DNA of 64,000 nt from Niabella ginsenosidivorans (GCF_001654455.1 NZ_CP015772.1:4340001-4404000), one strand, 5' to 3'; positions 9,123 to 18,732 are shown, counted from the first letter of the stretch. Translations and numbers: made by a program. The notes: a model not told the origin generated them from the letters alone.

Positions 9123-9130
9123 CAAATATA
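9123..9130 (-). promoter_or_regulatory. -7 promoter box of SRP RNA
   Basis: TATATTTG fits TAnnTTTG and lies six bases upstream of the predicted 5' end of the SRP RNA, the normal distance. A TTTTG lies too close upstream to be a -33 box. Confidence 0.6.
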
Positions 9131-9170
9131 ATGCAATGCAGTCAAAAGGGAAAGAATTGCGCCCGGAAAA

Positions 9171-10349
9171 TCATTTTTTATTGTCCTGCCTGGGCAAGGG
9201 TTTACTGATAACGGCTTTTGACACCAGTGCTTTCCCAAAACGGTTCTTAATAGCATCCACGGCTTTATACAGGTTTAATTTATCATCCTGCCGGCTGAAC
9301 AGGTTCATTTGCATACCATCATCTGCCAATTGGCTGAACCGAACGCCTATCAGGCGTACGGGCCGTCCTTGCTGATAGGATTTCTCAAAGATCTCTTTTG
9401 TCTTTTTTATCAGTTCATCATCCAGTGCCGTATAGGAAATGGTCTCCTGCCTGTTGGTGGTTTCAAAATCGCTATAGCGGATCTTTACTGCCACGCATCC
9501 TGCCAGTTTACCATCCTGCCGGAGGTCATAGGCATTCCGTTCTGTAAGCCCTACCAGCTTTTTATGAAGATATTCCGTATCGGTCTGATTTTCATGAAAT
9601 GTGGTTTCGCGGCTCATGCTTTTTTGTTCCCATTGCGTTTCCACCTCCGCACTCCCTATCCCCTGCGCCTTGCGCCAAAGTTCCTCCCCCCATTTGCCCA
9701 GCCGGCTTACCAGCAGATCACGGGGCGTCATGGCAATATCTTTAATGGTCCTTAATCCCATCTTTTGTAACTGCTGCTCTGTTCGCTTGCCCACGCCATT
9801 AATTTTTTCAATGCCCAAAGGCCATAAAAATGCCTTTTCTTTTCCGTGCGGAATTTCCAGGAACCCGTTGGGTTTTGCCTCGTTGGTGGCCATTTTACTG
9901 ATAAATTTGGCTGATGAAAGCCCGCAGGAGATGGGCAGGTTGGTTTCTTTGATGATGTACGTACGCAGCTCGCGCGTATATTGGCTCACCCCAAAGAATT
10001 TATCCATGCCGGTAAGATCGCAATAGAACTCATCAATGGAGGCTTTTTGAAAAAGCGGCACCTTAGAAGCAATAATATCTGTAACTAAACGGGAATAATA
10101 GCTGTACCGCTCATAGTTTCCTTTTAAAATGATAGCCTGCGGGCAAAGTTTTACGGCTTTCTGCATAGGCATAGCCGAATGCACACCAAATTTGCGAGCC
10201 TCATAGCTGCAGGTAGAGACTACTCCACGATTTGAAGTGCCCCCCACAATTACCGGCTTTCCTTTTAAGGCGGGATTCATCAGCATTTCCACGGATACGA
10301 AAAAGGAGTCCAGGTCAAAGTGAACGATATAGGATTTTTGCTCCCTCAC
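9171..10349 (-). CDS. dinB: DNA polymerase IV (Y-family)
   Basis: An error-prone translesion polymerase of 392 residues. The palm carries the metal-binding acids D12 (HFDLDSFF) and D106/E107 (SIDEFYCDLTG). The helix-hairpin-helix KINGVGKRTEQQL follows at about 195, and the little-finger domain at about 245-370. The C-terminus LFSRQDDKLNLYKAVDAIKNRFG is the usual DinB tail. The start is a GTG at 10349: an in-frame stop lies one codon further up and no ATG is available. The gene appears complete. The SRP RNA follows on the same strand. Confidence 0.96.
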   Translation of the reverse strand: MREQKSYIVHFDLDSFFVSVEMLMNPALKGKPVIVGGTSNRGVVSTCSYEARKFGVHSAMPMQKAVKLCPQAIILKGNYERYSYYSRLVTDIIASKVPLFQKASIDEFYCDLTGMDKFFGVSQYTRELRTYIIKETNLPISCGLSSAKFISKMATNEAKPNGFLEIPHGKEKAFLWPLGIEKINGVGKRTEQQLQKMGLRTIKDIAMTPRDLLVSRLGKWGEELWRKAQGIGSAEVETQWEQKSMSRETTFHENQTDTEYLHKKLVGLTERNAYDLRQDGKLAGCVAVKIRYSDFETTNRQETISYTALDDELIKKTKEIFEKSYQQGRPVRLIGVRFSQLADDGMQMNLFSRQDDKLNLYKAVDAIKNRFGKALVSKAVISKPLPRQDNKK

Positions 10350-10515
10350 CTGTCAAACCTACATAAAATTTCTCATCCCGGATTGAGGCTTTTCACCGGG
10401 GCGTGCGCCTGCCTTACCGGACAACCAGATCTTCACACATAGGGAATGTGATACAACCCGGGGATCGGCTAACAGAACTATAACGATTTTGCAGAAGGGT
10501 GTGGTAACAGTTTTT

Positions 10516-10995
10516 TTATACGCCTGCTTTTATTTTCTTTTTCAGCAGTACGATCTGCCCTAAATGATAATGCGCATGCTCCACCTGCCCCTGGAAATTT
10601 TTGTAGGCGCTGGAACAGCCCGGCAATATAGGCTCCGGCAATTTTTTTTCATCAAATTCCCGTATTACAGCTGCCAGCTCCTCTGCAGAATGCAGATTGT
10701 CGTCCTTTAAAAGCTTCCATTCCTTTTCACAACTGATCACAGGAGCATCAAAACCGTTCCTATCATTTAAATGAGGCGCGATCCTTTTTCCACGCCGTGC
10801 TATCGCACGATTCCAGTAGGTAATGTGATGAACAATTTCCGCAATCGTGTTGGGAGTAAAAGACAATTGGGTAACAGCTTCCTGCCAGGTGACGTCTGCC
10901 AGCGTATCGGCAATATTCACTTCCGTCCAGTTATTGCCAAAGTGCACTTCAAAAAGATGATTGGCAATCAAATCGGTTAATTTAGGGGCTTCCAT
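10516..10995 (-). CDS. DinB/YfiT-like putative metal-binding protein
   Basis: A 159-residue four-helix-bundle protein of the DinB_2 superfamily (unrelated to polymerase IV). Candidate metal ligands are His in AEIVHHITYW at about 52-56 and His in HAHYHLGQIVLLKK near the C-terminus, the usual three-His arrangement. Relatives include mycothiol or bacillithiol transferases and damage-inducible proteins of unknown role. Here the substrate is unknown. It stands alone on the minus strand, divergent from the SGNH hydrolase gene with about 116 bp between them. The ATG at 10995 fits the family N-terminus. Confidence 0.75.
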   Translation of the reverse strand: MEAPKLTDLIANHLFEVHFGNNWTEVNIADTLADVTWQEAVTQLSFTPNTIAEIVHHITYWNRAIARRGKRIAPHLNDRNGFDAPVISCEKEWKLLKDDNLHSAEELAAVIREFDEKKLPEPILPGCSSAYKNFQGQVEHAHYHLGQIVLLKKKIKAGV

Positions 10996-11111
10996 TGAAA
11001 TAAGATTTTGACCACCAAAATAACTAAAGTTTTAAAAAAACAGGTTCCAATGTATCTTTAAATACTCTTATATCTGCCTATTATTGAAATTATTGTAATA
11101 AATCTTCCTCC

Positions 11112-12842
11112 ATGCGCGTTGTCCTTACCCTTGTTTTTGCCCTTTTTATCCATCCTGTATTTGCACAGACAAAATGGTATGATCCCCTGAATGCAGGCGA
11201 ACCCGTTATCCAGAATCAGGGCTGGACAAAGGAAATTGGTAAAACATTTACCCGTCTGCCTGCGCGGGCAGAAGAGAAAGTGCGGAAACCGGTTTGGGAA
11301 CTTTCGCAGAATACAGCCGGTCTGAGCATTCATTTTTATACCAATGCGCCGGAAATTACCATATGTTACGGAGTTACCGGCAGCCCTGCCATGAACCATA
11401 TGCCTGCAACCGGTGTTTCCGGTATTGATTTATATGCTATTGATGAAAACGGCGGATGGCACCGTGCCAGCGGTTCTTACCGGTTTGCAGATACGGTTTC
11501 TTATGTGTACAAAAAACTCTTTACAGGAACCTTTCATAAAAAAGGGTTTGAATACCGGTTGTTCCTGCCCTTGTATAATGGCGTAAAATGGATGCAGATC
11601 GGTATACCTGAAAACAGCTATTTTGAATTTATTCCACTGCTGAAAGAAAAACCCGTTATCGTTTACGGTACCTCTATTGCCCAGGGAGGCTGCGCATCCC
11701 GGCCTGCTATGGGCTGGACCAATATCTTATCGCGTAAACTCGATTATCCGGTCATGAATCTTGCCTTTTCCGGCAACGGGCCTTTTGAAAAGGCGGCAGT
11801 GGATCTTGTTAACGAACTGGATGCAAAGGCTTACGTATTTGATTGTCTTCCCAATATGGGCGCCCTGTCTGATGATGAAGTATATAACCGGGTAATCTAT
11901 GGTGTAACAACCATCCGTAAAAATCATAAAGGGCCGATCCTGCTTACGGATCATATCGGTTACTATAATGATGGAACCGATACTACCACCGGTAATATCT
12001 GGAAACGGCTGAACACGGTGCAGCAGAAAGCCTGTAATGACCTCAAAAAACAAGGCATTAAAGACCTGTATTATCTTACAAGAGAAGCCATTCATTTTCC
12101 GGCAGACGGAACGGTGGATTATGTGCATCCTAATGACCTTGGCATGCAGGCTTATGCTGATGCCTACGAAAAAATACTACGTGAAATCCTGAACATGCCT
12201 GCAGGCACCACAATTACGACCCTGCCTGTAAGCCAGCGCCGGGAAGCCAATGGCTATGAATGGAAGCAACGGCATGAGCAGGAACTGCAAATGAACCGGG
12301 AGCAGCCGCCTGTTAATATGATCATCGGCAATTCAATTGTCCATTACTGGGCAGGAGCGCCTAAGGCTCATATAGCACGGGGAGAAAAAAGCTGGAACCG
12401 GTATTTAAAGAATTTCCGGAATATGGGCTTTGGATGGGACCGTATTGAGAACGTATTATGGCGTATTTATCATGGTGAGCTGGATGGATTTAACGCACAG
12501 AATATCGTTTTAATGATCGGTACCAATAATATTGGCGGCAACACAGATGAGGACATTGTAAAGGGCATTGATTTTCTGCTGAAGCAGATCCGGCAACGGC
12601 AGCCGCAGGCTATGATAAAACTGGTAGGCATCCTGCCCAGGCGGAATACCGAAAAGCGTATTGCGTCCATTAATACACAACTCCGGCAATTAGCAACAGC
12701 AGGGGGGTACCTGTTTTCAGATCCGGGCAAGCAGTTGCTCCTTGCCTCGGGGAAAATTGACGAAACCCTGTTTACAGACGGACTGCATCCCAATGAAGCC
12801 GGTTACTCTAAACTGGCAGAAGCAATTGCCCCGGGCCCTTAA
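11112..12842 (+). CDS. Exported protein with two SGNH/GDSL hydrolase domains
   Basis: A 576-residue exported esterase candidate. After a signal peptide (MRVVLTLVFALFIHPVFAQ) comes an SGNH N-terminal beta-domain (about 20-180). A first SGNH hydrolase domain (about 183-360) starts with YGTSIAQGGCASRP (block I Ser) and ends with a D-x-V-H motif (VDYVHPNDLG). A second SGNH domain (about 395-575) has IIGNSIVHYW as its block I, GTNN as block III and DGLHPNEAGY as block V with Asp/His. Both units therefore seem catalytically complete. Such enzymes deacetylate glycans or cleave acyl esters in the periplasm. Its stop codon overlaps that of rimM, with which it converges. Confidence 0.88.
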   Translation: MRVVLTLVFALFIHPVFAQTKWYDPLNAGEPVIQNQGWTKEIGKTFTRLPARAEEKVRKPVWELSQNTAGLSIHFYTNAPEITICYGVTGSPAMNHMPATGVSGIDLYAIDENGGWHRASGSYRFADTVSYVYKKLFTGTFHKKGFEYRLFLPLYNGVKWMQIGIPENSYFEFIPLLKEKPVIVYGTSIAQGGCASRPAMGWTNILSRKLDYPVMNLAFSGNGPFEKAAVDLVNELDAKAYVFDCLPNMGALSDDEVYNRVIYGVTTIRKNHKGPILLTDHIGYYNDGTDTTTGNIWKRLNTVQQKACNDLKKQGIKDLYYLTREAIHFPADGTVDYVHPNDLGMQAYADAYEKILREILNMPAGTTITTLPVSQRREANGYEWKQRHEQELQMNREQPPVNMIIGNSIVHYWAGAPKAHIARGEKSWNRYLKNFRNMGFGWDRIENVLWRIYHGELDGFNAQNIVLMIGTNNIGGNTDEDIVKGIDFLLKQIRQRQPQAMIKLVGILPRRNTEKRIASINTQLRQLATAGGYLFSDPGKQLLLASGKIDETLFTDGLHPNEAGYSKLAEAIAPGP

Positions 12843-13363
12843 CCCAGGTATACCTCCAGTAACCCATCGGGCAGGGATACTGTAATATTCTTATACCGGT
12901 GATCTATCTTTTTAAGGCTCTCTTCATGTAAAGGAATGAATACTTCCCTGCCCTGAACAGTTATACGGCAAAGAAGCTGATGTGGCTGCTCTATTATCTC
13001 CTGTATGGTGCCCAGCACCTGTTTCCCGTCTTTAACGGTATAACCCAGGAGGCTGATGGGCGACGATTTGCTGGCATATCGTTTAAAATCATCCTCACTC
13101 AGCCATACTTCCTTTTGCAGCAAGGGCCTTGCCTTTTCCGGTACAGCAATATCTTCCAGTTTCAGGTAGGTTTCTTCATTATTTTTAGGGCGGACTGCCG
13201 CAACAAACCAGGGCAGCAGGCGGCCGCTTTTATCTTTGATGAAGATCTTTTCCAGCCCTTCCAGGTTTGGGGTGCCCAGCGCGTGCTGTAATACAATCTC
13301 TCCTTTCAGGCCAAATATGCCTGCAATTTTCCCAATACGGATATGGCTCTGGCCGGATCTCAT
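12839..13363 (-). CDS. rimM: Ribosome maturation factor RimM
   Basis: Binds S19 and helps 30S subunit head assembly. The 174-residue protein has the N-terminal RimM barrel (IRIGKIAGIFGLKGEI at about 7-22) and a C-terminal PRC barrel (SLLGYTVKDG..LGTI...). The start was set to the ATG at 13363: a strong Shine-Dalgarno GGAGGAG at 13370-13376 lies six bases upstream, whereas the in-frame TTG at 13378 would sit before it. It is downstream of rpsP, the usual rpsP-rimM order, but a hairpin with a T-run lies between them. Confidence 0.95.
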   Translation of the reverse strand: MRSGQSHIRIGKIAGIFGLKGEIVLQHALGTPNLEGLEKIFIKDKSGRLLPWFVAAVRPKNNEETYLKLEDIAVPEKARPLLQKEVWLSEDDFKRYASKSSPISLLGYTVKDGKQVLGTIQEIIEQPHQLLCRITVQGREVFIPLHEESLKKIDHRYKNITVSLPDGLLEVYLG

Positions 13364-13380
13364 AGAAATCTCCTCCAAAA

Positions 13381-13412
13381 TTAAAAAGAGAAAGCGGCAT
13401 AAAGCCGCTTTC
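13381..13412 (-). terminator. Hairpin between rpsP and rimM
   Basis: Minus-strand arms GAAAGCGGC and GCCGCTTTC (9 bp, loop of 5) are followed by TCTTTTTAA. It looks like an intrinsic terminator or attenuator that would lower rimM expression relative to rpsP. Confidence 0.7.
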
Positions 13413-13435
13413 CCCGGTTGAAAAACATTCTTCTA

Positions 13436-13909
13436 CTATTCGCCATTTCCTTCAGCGCTGGCTTCAGGAGCTGATTCTTGTTTAGAAGCGACTGTTTTAC
13501 GCGGAGCGGCACTGGCCACTCTACGTTTTGCTTTTCGCTCCTCAATAGCTTTTGCAGTACGTTTTTTAATCTGTTCATCATGTTCAGCGCTCCATGCAGT
13601 GAATTTCTGCATAGCCGCTGCTTCATCAAACAGGCCCAATTTAACCCCACGCAGTAAGTGTTTCAGGTATAATACACCTTTGAAACTCAGGATACGGCGT
13701 ACCGTATCTGTTGGTGTAGCCCCTTTGTTCAGCCATTCCAACGCCTTCTGACGATCCAGCTCAATTGTAGCAGGAATGGTCAGTGGGTTGTACGTACCTA
13801 ATTTTTGAATAAACTTACCATCACGAGGGCTCCTGGCGTCTGCCACTACGATAAAGTAGAAAGGTCTTTTCTTTGACCCGTGTCTTTGCAATCTAATCTT
13901 AGCTGCCAT
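13436..13909 (-). CDS. rpsP: 30S ribosomal protein S16
   Basis: A small-subunit ribosomal protein. The first about 80 residues are the S16 fold: [33 protein letters not shown] and [12 protein letters not shown]. It is 157 residues against about 80-90 in E. coli. The extension is typical of Bacteroidota S16, with a Lys/Arg-rich segment ([16 protein letters not shown]) and an Ala/Glu-rich tail. The start ATG at 13909 fits the family. A TATTTTTG box at 13973-13980 lies 63 bases upstream, giving a short leader. It is followed by a hairpin and rimM. Confidence 0.97.
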   Translation of the reverse strand: MAAKIRLQRHGSKKRPFYFIVVADARSPRDGKFIQKLGTYNPLTIPATIELDRQKALEWLNKGATPTDTVRRILSFKGVLYLKHLLRGVKLGLFDEAAAMQKFTAWSAEHDEQIKKRTAKAIEERKAKRRVASAAPRKTVASKQESAPEASAEGNGE

Positions 13910-14248
13910 TTTAAATAGAAATTTAAGGCTTGTTAAACAATTAATTCACCCATACAATACTATACGGGGCATCAAAAATAGTTGTTTTTCGAATACTAAT
14001 GGCCAATTTTCAACAGCTTTTAAAAAAATTGATTGATTTTAAGATTTTGTTATTATTAACGCCATGTTTTATAGATATTCAAAACCGGAACATCGCTTAA
14101 AAGCAGGGAACGGAAGCGCTGAATATGTTATTGATTATTCTTGTGATGGTATATCACAAAAATCCATCGTCTGTTATCGTTTACTTTGTAATAAATATCC
14201 TATTACATAATAACCCCTAGAATGTCCTACTAATCATTGCACTATTTC
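13910..14248. other. 339-bp AT-rich intergenic stretch
   Basis: Lies between rpsP and the last gene of the VgrG island. Besides the rpsP promoter box, it holds a short plus-strand frame at 14064..14210 (48 codons, MFYRYSKPEHRLK...), which has no recognised family and no clear ribosome-binding site. A dyad TTGTGAT/ATCACAA lies at 14141-14159. No gene is supported. Confidence 0.4.
13973..13980 (-). promoter_or_regulatory. -7 promoter box upstream of rpsP
   Basis: TATTTTTG on the minus strand fits TAnnTTTG and is placed for an rpsP leader of about 55-60 bases. It was found by consensus match only. Confidence 0.4.
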
Positions 14249-15175
14249 CTATTTTATTAATCCTGTTTTAAAAGACAACATACGCACTACTCGAAAATCC
14301 TTGCTATTCTTTGGTTTATCAAGCATTACATAAATAGCATAAAGTTTATTTTTTTCCGGGACATCAGTAGTAAGCGCTCCCTGGCCTTTGAATTTGCCCA
14401 TTGTTTCCAGCGTTACAACCTTACCTCCCCCCATCACTCGGAGCCGGTAATTTTCAACCGGTGGAACCCGGTCCTTTTGTTGTGAAAAATCTTCAACCAG
14501 ATTTTTTAAATATGCTTTTTTTTGATCATCTGTATAATAATTTGAGATAAAAAATTCATTATTTGAAAATGTCAGCTCATTAACAAATTGCTGGCCATCT
14601 CCGGAGTTTAGCAGATCACGTAGTTGATTAAACTTTTTTACTACCGCAGTTTCCAACGCCTTTGGATCCCAGGAAGACAGATCTTCGGAGTTTTTCCATC
14701 CTTCCAATTCAAAGGGGAGCTGCGCATCAAAACTCCATTCTGATTTTACGGAGGGAGTTGGGGCTTTCAAATCAGGAAAATTGAGCTTTTTTAATAGTTG
14801 AATCTCCTGCACTTCCCCATTATTGGACTGAGTATTGTATAAAGCAAATTCCTCACTTGCAGATTTTAGGGTATTTGAATCAATCAATTTCCCCTGCAAA
14901 AGATAAGGATGGGTCAATTCAGTCTGTATTTTTTGTTGTCCGTTTTTCAAAATAAAATAATTGATAAATTCAGTTCCACTCAAATTTCCATAAAGGCTTT
15001 TATCAATTACTACATCATTAACCATCATTTCACCATCCAGCGGAAAGTCATATATTAATGTATAATTATTAGGATGTCCCATATCTTTTTCCTTGTTTTT
15101 TTGTTTTTGTGTGGTTCCGGAACAGTTCACGCATACTATTGCGACCAATAATAAAAATAAATTCATTCTAATCAT
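14249..15175 (-). CDS. Lipoprotein ending the VgrG island, unknown function
   Basis: A 308-residue protein with a lipoprotein signal: hydrophobic LFLLLVAIVCVNC, with Cys at about residue 19 as the lipobox. The mature part is soluble, with mixed alpha/beta character and no recognised domain. Its start overlaps the 1013-residue gene by 8 bp (a second ATG at 15166 lies one base after that gene's stop), so the two are translationally coupled. As the last gene of a VgrG/PAAR operon and a periplasm-facing lipoprotein, it could be an immunity protein for the preceding large protein. That is inference from position only. Confidence 0.7.
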   Translation of the reverse strand: MIRMNLFLLLVAIVCVNCSGTTQKQKNKEKDMGHPNNYTLIYDFPLDGEMMVNDVVIDKSLYGNLSGTEFINYFILKNGQQKIQTELTHPYLLQGKLIDSNTLKSASEEFALYNTQSNNGEVQEIQLLKKLNFPDLKAPTPSVKSEWSFDAQLPFELEGWKNSEDLSSWDPKALETAVVKKFNQLRDLLNSGDGQQFVNELTFSNNEFFISNYYTDDQKKAYLKNLVEDFSQQKDRVPPVENYRLRVMGGGKVVTLETMGKFKGQGALTTDVPEKNKLYAIYVMLDKPKNSKDFRVVRMLSFKTGLIK

Positions 15176-18100
15176 TTACTTCTCCTTTAATTAAATCGAT
15201 TTTTTTATTGACATGAGGAATTAGCTTCAAATCATCATCAAGTCCTTTAAAACCGGCCTTCACCTTAATAAAGGCCTGAACTCCAGAAAAATAGAAATCT
15301 GCACCCCATTTGCCAGCGCCCATTCCAAAGTCTTTTCCAATGGTGATCGTTACGAAAGATTTTGCAGTGACTTCTATTCCGAACTCCGCCGCTTTCTTGT
15401 CATTATCCTCTGTTCTGTACTGAGTCATATCCTTGCCATTTTCAGCTTTAACCTTCACTTTTAATAAAGCACTCATCTGAATTTTCCCCTCTAAATAACC
15501 TTGCAGGGCAATAGTACCTGAAAATTTTCGGCTCGCAAAATTGTAGACCACTCTGGCATTAGTAGCCGTTTCCTTTTGGGAGTCATTGCCAACTAGTTTG
15601 ATTTGTGCAGATAATTGAAAATAGAACTCATAAGTAAATTCCAGTCTTCCTCCACTCACAACATTGCTCAGCCAGCTTGCCAGATCCAATGCATCAATAA
15701 TAGCCCCCCAGGGTTTGAATTTACTTCCCAGAACCAACAGATCCAATTTTACATTTGCTCCAAGCAGCGGGTCTGCAATCAGATGCCCATCCAGTTCGTA
15801 AGTAATCATACCATTTTGGGAAACAGCTTTAATGCCAACGCCAACGCCAACTTTTGGAGGTTCCAAGGAAAAGCTCATAGGTAGTTTATTCAACCGACCA
15901 AGCAGCCCACTATTTGCAACACGCAGCCGAGCCTCAGTTCTGCGCGCCTCACTTACCTGCATGTCTCCATCCAGCTTATTGATAACCCATAGTATTGGAG
16001 ATAATATTTTTCTGAATTTCTTTCCGAACTCATCTCCTAGCACAATCTTATTTCCACTCCCCACCTCGCATTCTACATACAGGCCAAATGTTGTTTCCCG
16101 TCCCACATATGGTTGCAATCCGTTTGAAATCAGGCTATTCAGAATATTCTTACGGGTATTATTATTACTGGTAACCACTCGCCCTTCATTAAAACCGCTA
16201 TAATGTTCTGTCAAGGCCGTCGTCGCAGCATAGTAAACCGGAGTTTCAATATTATAATTAAAATTGATTACCCATTTCATAGAAGGATATGCTTTAATCA
16301 ATGCAAGCTGGTTTGGGTAACGACAGGTTGTAACCGGTACAAAATAGGTTTGTGCTAATTCCTCCTTCTTGATAAGCTTTAGTAAATATCTGACAATCCA
16401 GATGTTTTTAAAATTATCTGACACAATCCCCCCTTCCAGGTATTCCTGTGTGGCCAGATAGTCCAATACCTCGTTATCATACGTTTTATAGAAATAGTAA
16501 CCCAACCTTAATGTGATGGAATCACCATTGATCGTATAATCTTTCTTTTGTAATCCCTGCACTCCAGCAACGGTCACTGCCTGATACTTGGCCTGATCTG
16601 CCTTCGATGCAGACACTCCTTTGGCTTCTTGATCGTCTTTATATTGCTTTTTTCCTGCAACCGGATTTAAAATACCGGCTTTTGACGCATTTGACGGGGC
16701 TAACGGATTAGGCTGGTAATAGTTTAGAAAATTCTCTATATAAAAACCTGTTTCTTTTGACGGTCTCATTTGTCCCACAATCCAATTCATTTTAAACACT
16801 TCCTCGCTACTGCTGTGATCTTTACCATCATTTAAAATCTGCTCACACTTGTATTTACTTCCAATGTGAATGGATTCTTCAGGCGCTCCTACATTTTTTT
16901 TATACTTGGCAGTAACGGTCACTTCCTTTTTTTCCTTTTCCCCTGCAATGATACAGAATACTGTTTTATCGGTTTTATCATCAACACCTTCTTTCAGTTT
17001 AAATTCATCAAAAATAATAACCGGCATACCCTGCCCCTCTTTAACACTTATCATTGAATAAGCACAGGGATTGTGTTCCTTGCGGGTATACTGAATGTCG
17101 CCTATGTATTGGATCATTTCTCCTTTTTCCCGTTCTACCCTGGATAGTATTTCATCCGTTGTTTCATATTCCACTAAAATCTCACTATTGGGCTGATCTT
17201 TGTAGGTTTCAACAGTTTCTATACCAATTAATTTCTGATCGTATTGCTGTAACCCCGAGCTAGGCATCTCTGCAAAATTTCTATAGTCAACGATCTTGTC
17301 AGAATCAAATATCATCCCTTTCTCTACTTCAAAGATTTCTACTACTGGCACAAAATAGCGTTGTTTCTTTCCTGAGTCGCGCCATTCTAAGGTTAACGGG
17401 AAATTAAATGTGAGATATGTATTTATGTTATTACTTCGAGTACTTGCAGTCAGCTTTACTTTCTTATGCTTCCCCTCAAATAAATCAGCATCGGTAAGTT
17501 CATCAGTTTGGTCTTCCAATACTCCTGAAGTATTCTTCCGGGTAGGAAATTTTGCCGCTTCATCTTTATCCATAAGATAAATATTTGCAAAATAGCTTTT
17601 TGAACCGACAACATAATCCGGATACTGATGAAGGCAGATTGTCAGACTAACAATATCCCCAAAACGAAATGGTCTTATATTTTTATCAAAATAGGCGTAG
17701 GTAATATTCGGATCCGTATAGGGTATTACAAAAAAATAGAACTCCTGCTCGGGGTCATTTGTAAACACAACCACCCGTTGTTTAAATCCATAATAAAAGC
17801 TTGTTCCGGCGGGAGAAATAACAAACTCCGTTCCTGTTTTATATTGCGTTCCTATTCCCAATGCAGCCACAGGCTTGTTCCGCTCCTCTTTAGCCAGCAG
17901 TTCTCCAACATCAGGCGCCTTATTACTTGGAGTGTTGCTGCCGCTACTGCCGCTGATATCTGCCCAAAGCGAATTATACTGGTTTGTACTCCCTTCTTTA
18001 TAATAAGCATCATAAATAAATGCCCACTTTGTTTCCGTTGATACAACAGCGTCATCAAAACAACTCGCATCCACATAAAACTTCATCCTGGAGCCTTCTT

Positions 18101-18209
18101 TTATAGATATGGTATCACCTTTTTTTACATCTCCTCTAAAAAGGTTATCCATGAACGGATTAGTAGCAAACGCACCTGTGTCAAATTTGCATTTTATTAC
18201 CTTGCCCAT
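15168..18209 (-). CDS. Large unknown protein following the PAAR-like gene, candidate cargo
   Basis: A 1013-residue protein with no signal peptide and no domain I recognise. The N-terminal 120 residues include a Gly/Ser linker (SGSSGSNTP). The centre is predicted mostly beta, with repeated charged strands. At about 760-990 there are glycine-rich amphipathic stretches (VGVGVGIKAV, GLDLASWLSNVV-like, FGMGAGKWGADFYF) that could be membrane-active, though this is only an impression. It begins 4 bp after the PAAR-like gene and is coupled to a lipoprotein gene. Size, position and lack of a Sec signal fit a secreted effector loaded on the VgrG-PAAR tip, or a structural scaffold. Base composition is AT-richer by eye than the housekeeping genes. 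Confidence 0.7.
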   Translation of the reverse strand: MGKVIKCKFDTGAFATNPFMDNLFRGDVKKGDTISIKEGSRMKFYVDASCFDDAVVSTETKWAFIYDAYYKEGSTNQYNSLWADISGSSGSNTPSNKAPDVGELLAKEERNKPVAALGIGTQYKTGTEFVISPAGTSFYYGFKQRVVVFTNDPEQEFYFFVIPYTDPNITYAYFDKNIRPFRFGDIVSLTICLHQYPDYVVGSKSYFANIYLMDKDEAAKFPTRKNTSGVLEDQTDELTDADLFEGKHKKVKLTASTRSNNINTYLTFNFPLTLEWRDSGKKQRYFVPVVEIFEVEKGMIFDSDKIVDYRNFAEMPSSGLQQYDQKLIGIETVETYKDQPNSEILVEYETTDEILSRVEREKGEMIQYIGDIQYTRKEHNPCAYSMISVKEGQGMPVIIFDEFKLKEGVDDKTDKTVFCIIAGEKEKKEVTVTAKYKKNVGAPEESIHIGSKYKCEQILNDGKDHSSSEEVFKMNWIVGQMRPSKETGFYIENFLNYYQPNPLAPSNASKAGILNPVAGKKQYKDDQEAKGVSASKADQAKYQAVTVAGVQGLQKKDYTINGDSITLRLGYYFYKTYDNEVLDYLATQEYLEGGIVSDNFKNIWIVRYLLKLIKKEELAQTYFVPVTTCRYPNQLALIKAYPSMKWVINFNYNIETPVYYAATTALTEHYSGFNEGRVVTSNNNTRKNILNSLISNGLQPYVGRETTFGLYVECEVGSGNKIVLGDEFGKKFRKILSPILWVINKLDGDMQVSEARRTEARLRVANSGLLGRLNKLPMSFSLEPPKVGVGVGIKAVSQNGMITYELDGHLIADPLLGANVKLDLLVLGSKFKPWGAIIDALDLASWLSNVVSGGRLEFTYEFYFQLSAQIKLVGNDSQKETATNARVVYNFASRKFSGTIALQGYLEGKIQMSALLKVKVKAENGKDMTQYRTEDNDKKAAEFGIEVTAKSFVTITIGKDFGMGAGKWGADFYFSGVQAFIKVKAGFKGLDDDLKLIPHVNKKIDLIKGEVND

Positions 18210-18213
18210 GAGG

Positions 18214-18690
18214 TTACTGTATATTTAAAAATTCATACGGGTCTTTCTGATTCATTTTCTTCATATTCACCAGGGGATTTACCTGTGCCTGCAACTCCTC
18301 ATCCGCATTCTCTATATTTTTCTTCATGGGCTGACCTGTCTGGCCGCTCATTGTTATCTCAACACAGGCAGTGCCAGCTACTGCACAGGTAGCTTTACAA
18401 TCCTTCGTCAGCACATAGCCACCCGGTGGGTCGTATTTTTCTTTTTCATAGTACCCGTCCCACTTTGTTATACTGGGCACACAAGGGTTATTATTCATTT
18501 TTTTACAGGAGCCAAAAGTCTTGTTCTGAAAAGGAACGCCAATATCCTTATGGGTAGCCAGTAATTTTTCCCTGCCATCCTTATCATTAGCATACCATTT
18601 TTTGTGGGTGAGTACTACCAGTTTATCAGGAGTAGTTCCAAACTGACATTTGCAGATGGCCCCTTGTACTACCTTTTCTTTCTGAGACAT
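18214..18690 (-). CDS. PAAR-like protein (DUF4280 type)
   Basis: A 158-residue cysteine-rich protein (KVVQGAICKCQFGTTP..., FGSCKKMNNNPC, C-x3-C pairs, TMSGQTGQPM). This matches the DUF4280 PAAR-like family, which caps VgrG trimers as the sharp, metal-binding tip of contractile injection systems and links cargo to the spike. It sits between a 283-residue unknown and the 1013-residue candidate cargo in the VgrG operon. The ATG at 18690 opens with the expected SQKEKVVQGA. No transmembrane segment is present. Confidence in the family is good; cargo linkage is inferred from order. Confidence 0.82.
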   Translation of the reverse strand: MSQKEKVVQGAICKCQFGTTPDKLVVLTHKKWYANDKDGREKLLATHKDIGVPFQNKTFGSCKKMNNNPCVPSITKWDGYYEKEKYDPPGGYVLTKDCKATCAVAGTACVEITMSGQTGQPMKKNIENADEELQAQVNPLVNMKKMNQKDPYEFLNIQ

Positions 18691-18732
18691 GTTTGTGATT
18701 TTTCGGGTTTGCTATTTTTTATTATTGTTGCA

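Noticed and set aside
9001-9375. 124-residue reading frame
   Set aside because: Covers the SRP RNA and the dinB end on the opposite strand.
14141-14159. CRP/FNR-type site (TTGTGAT/ATCACAA)
   Set aside because: The spacing between the half sites is one base longer than for the CRP consensus, and it lies between gene ends with no clear target.
14064-14210. 48-codon small gene
   Set aside because: Same reasons; its direction opposes both neighbours.
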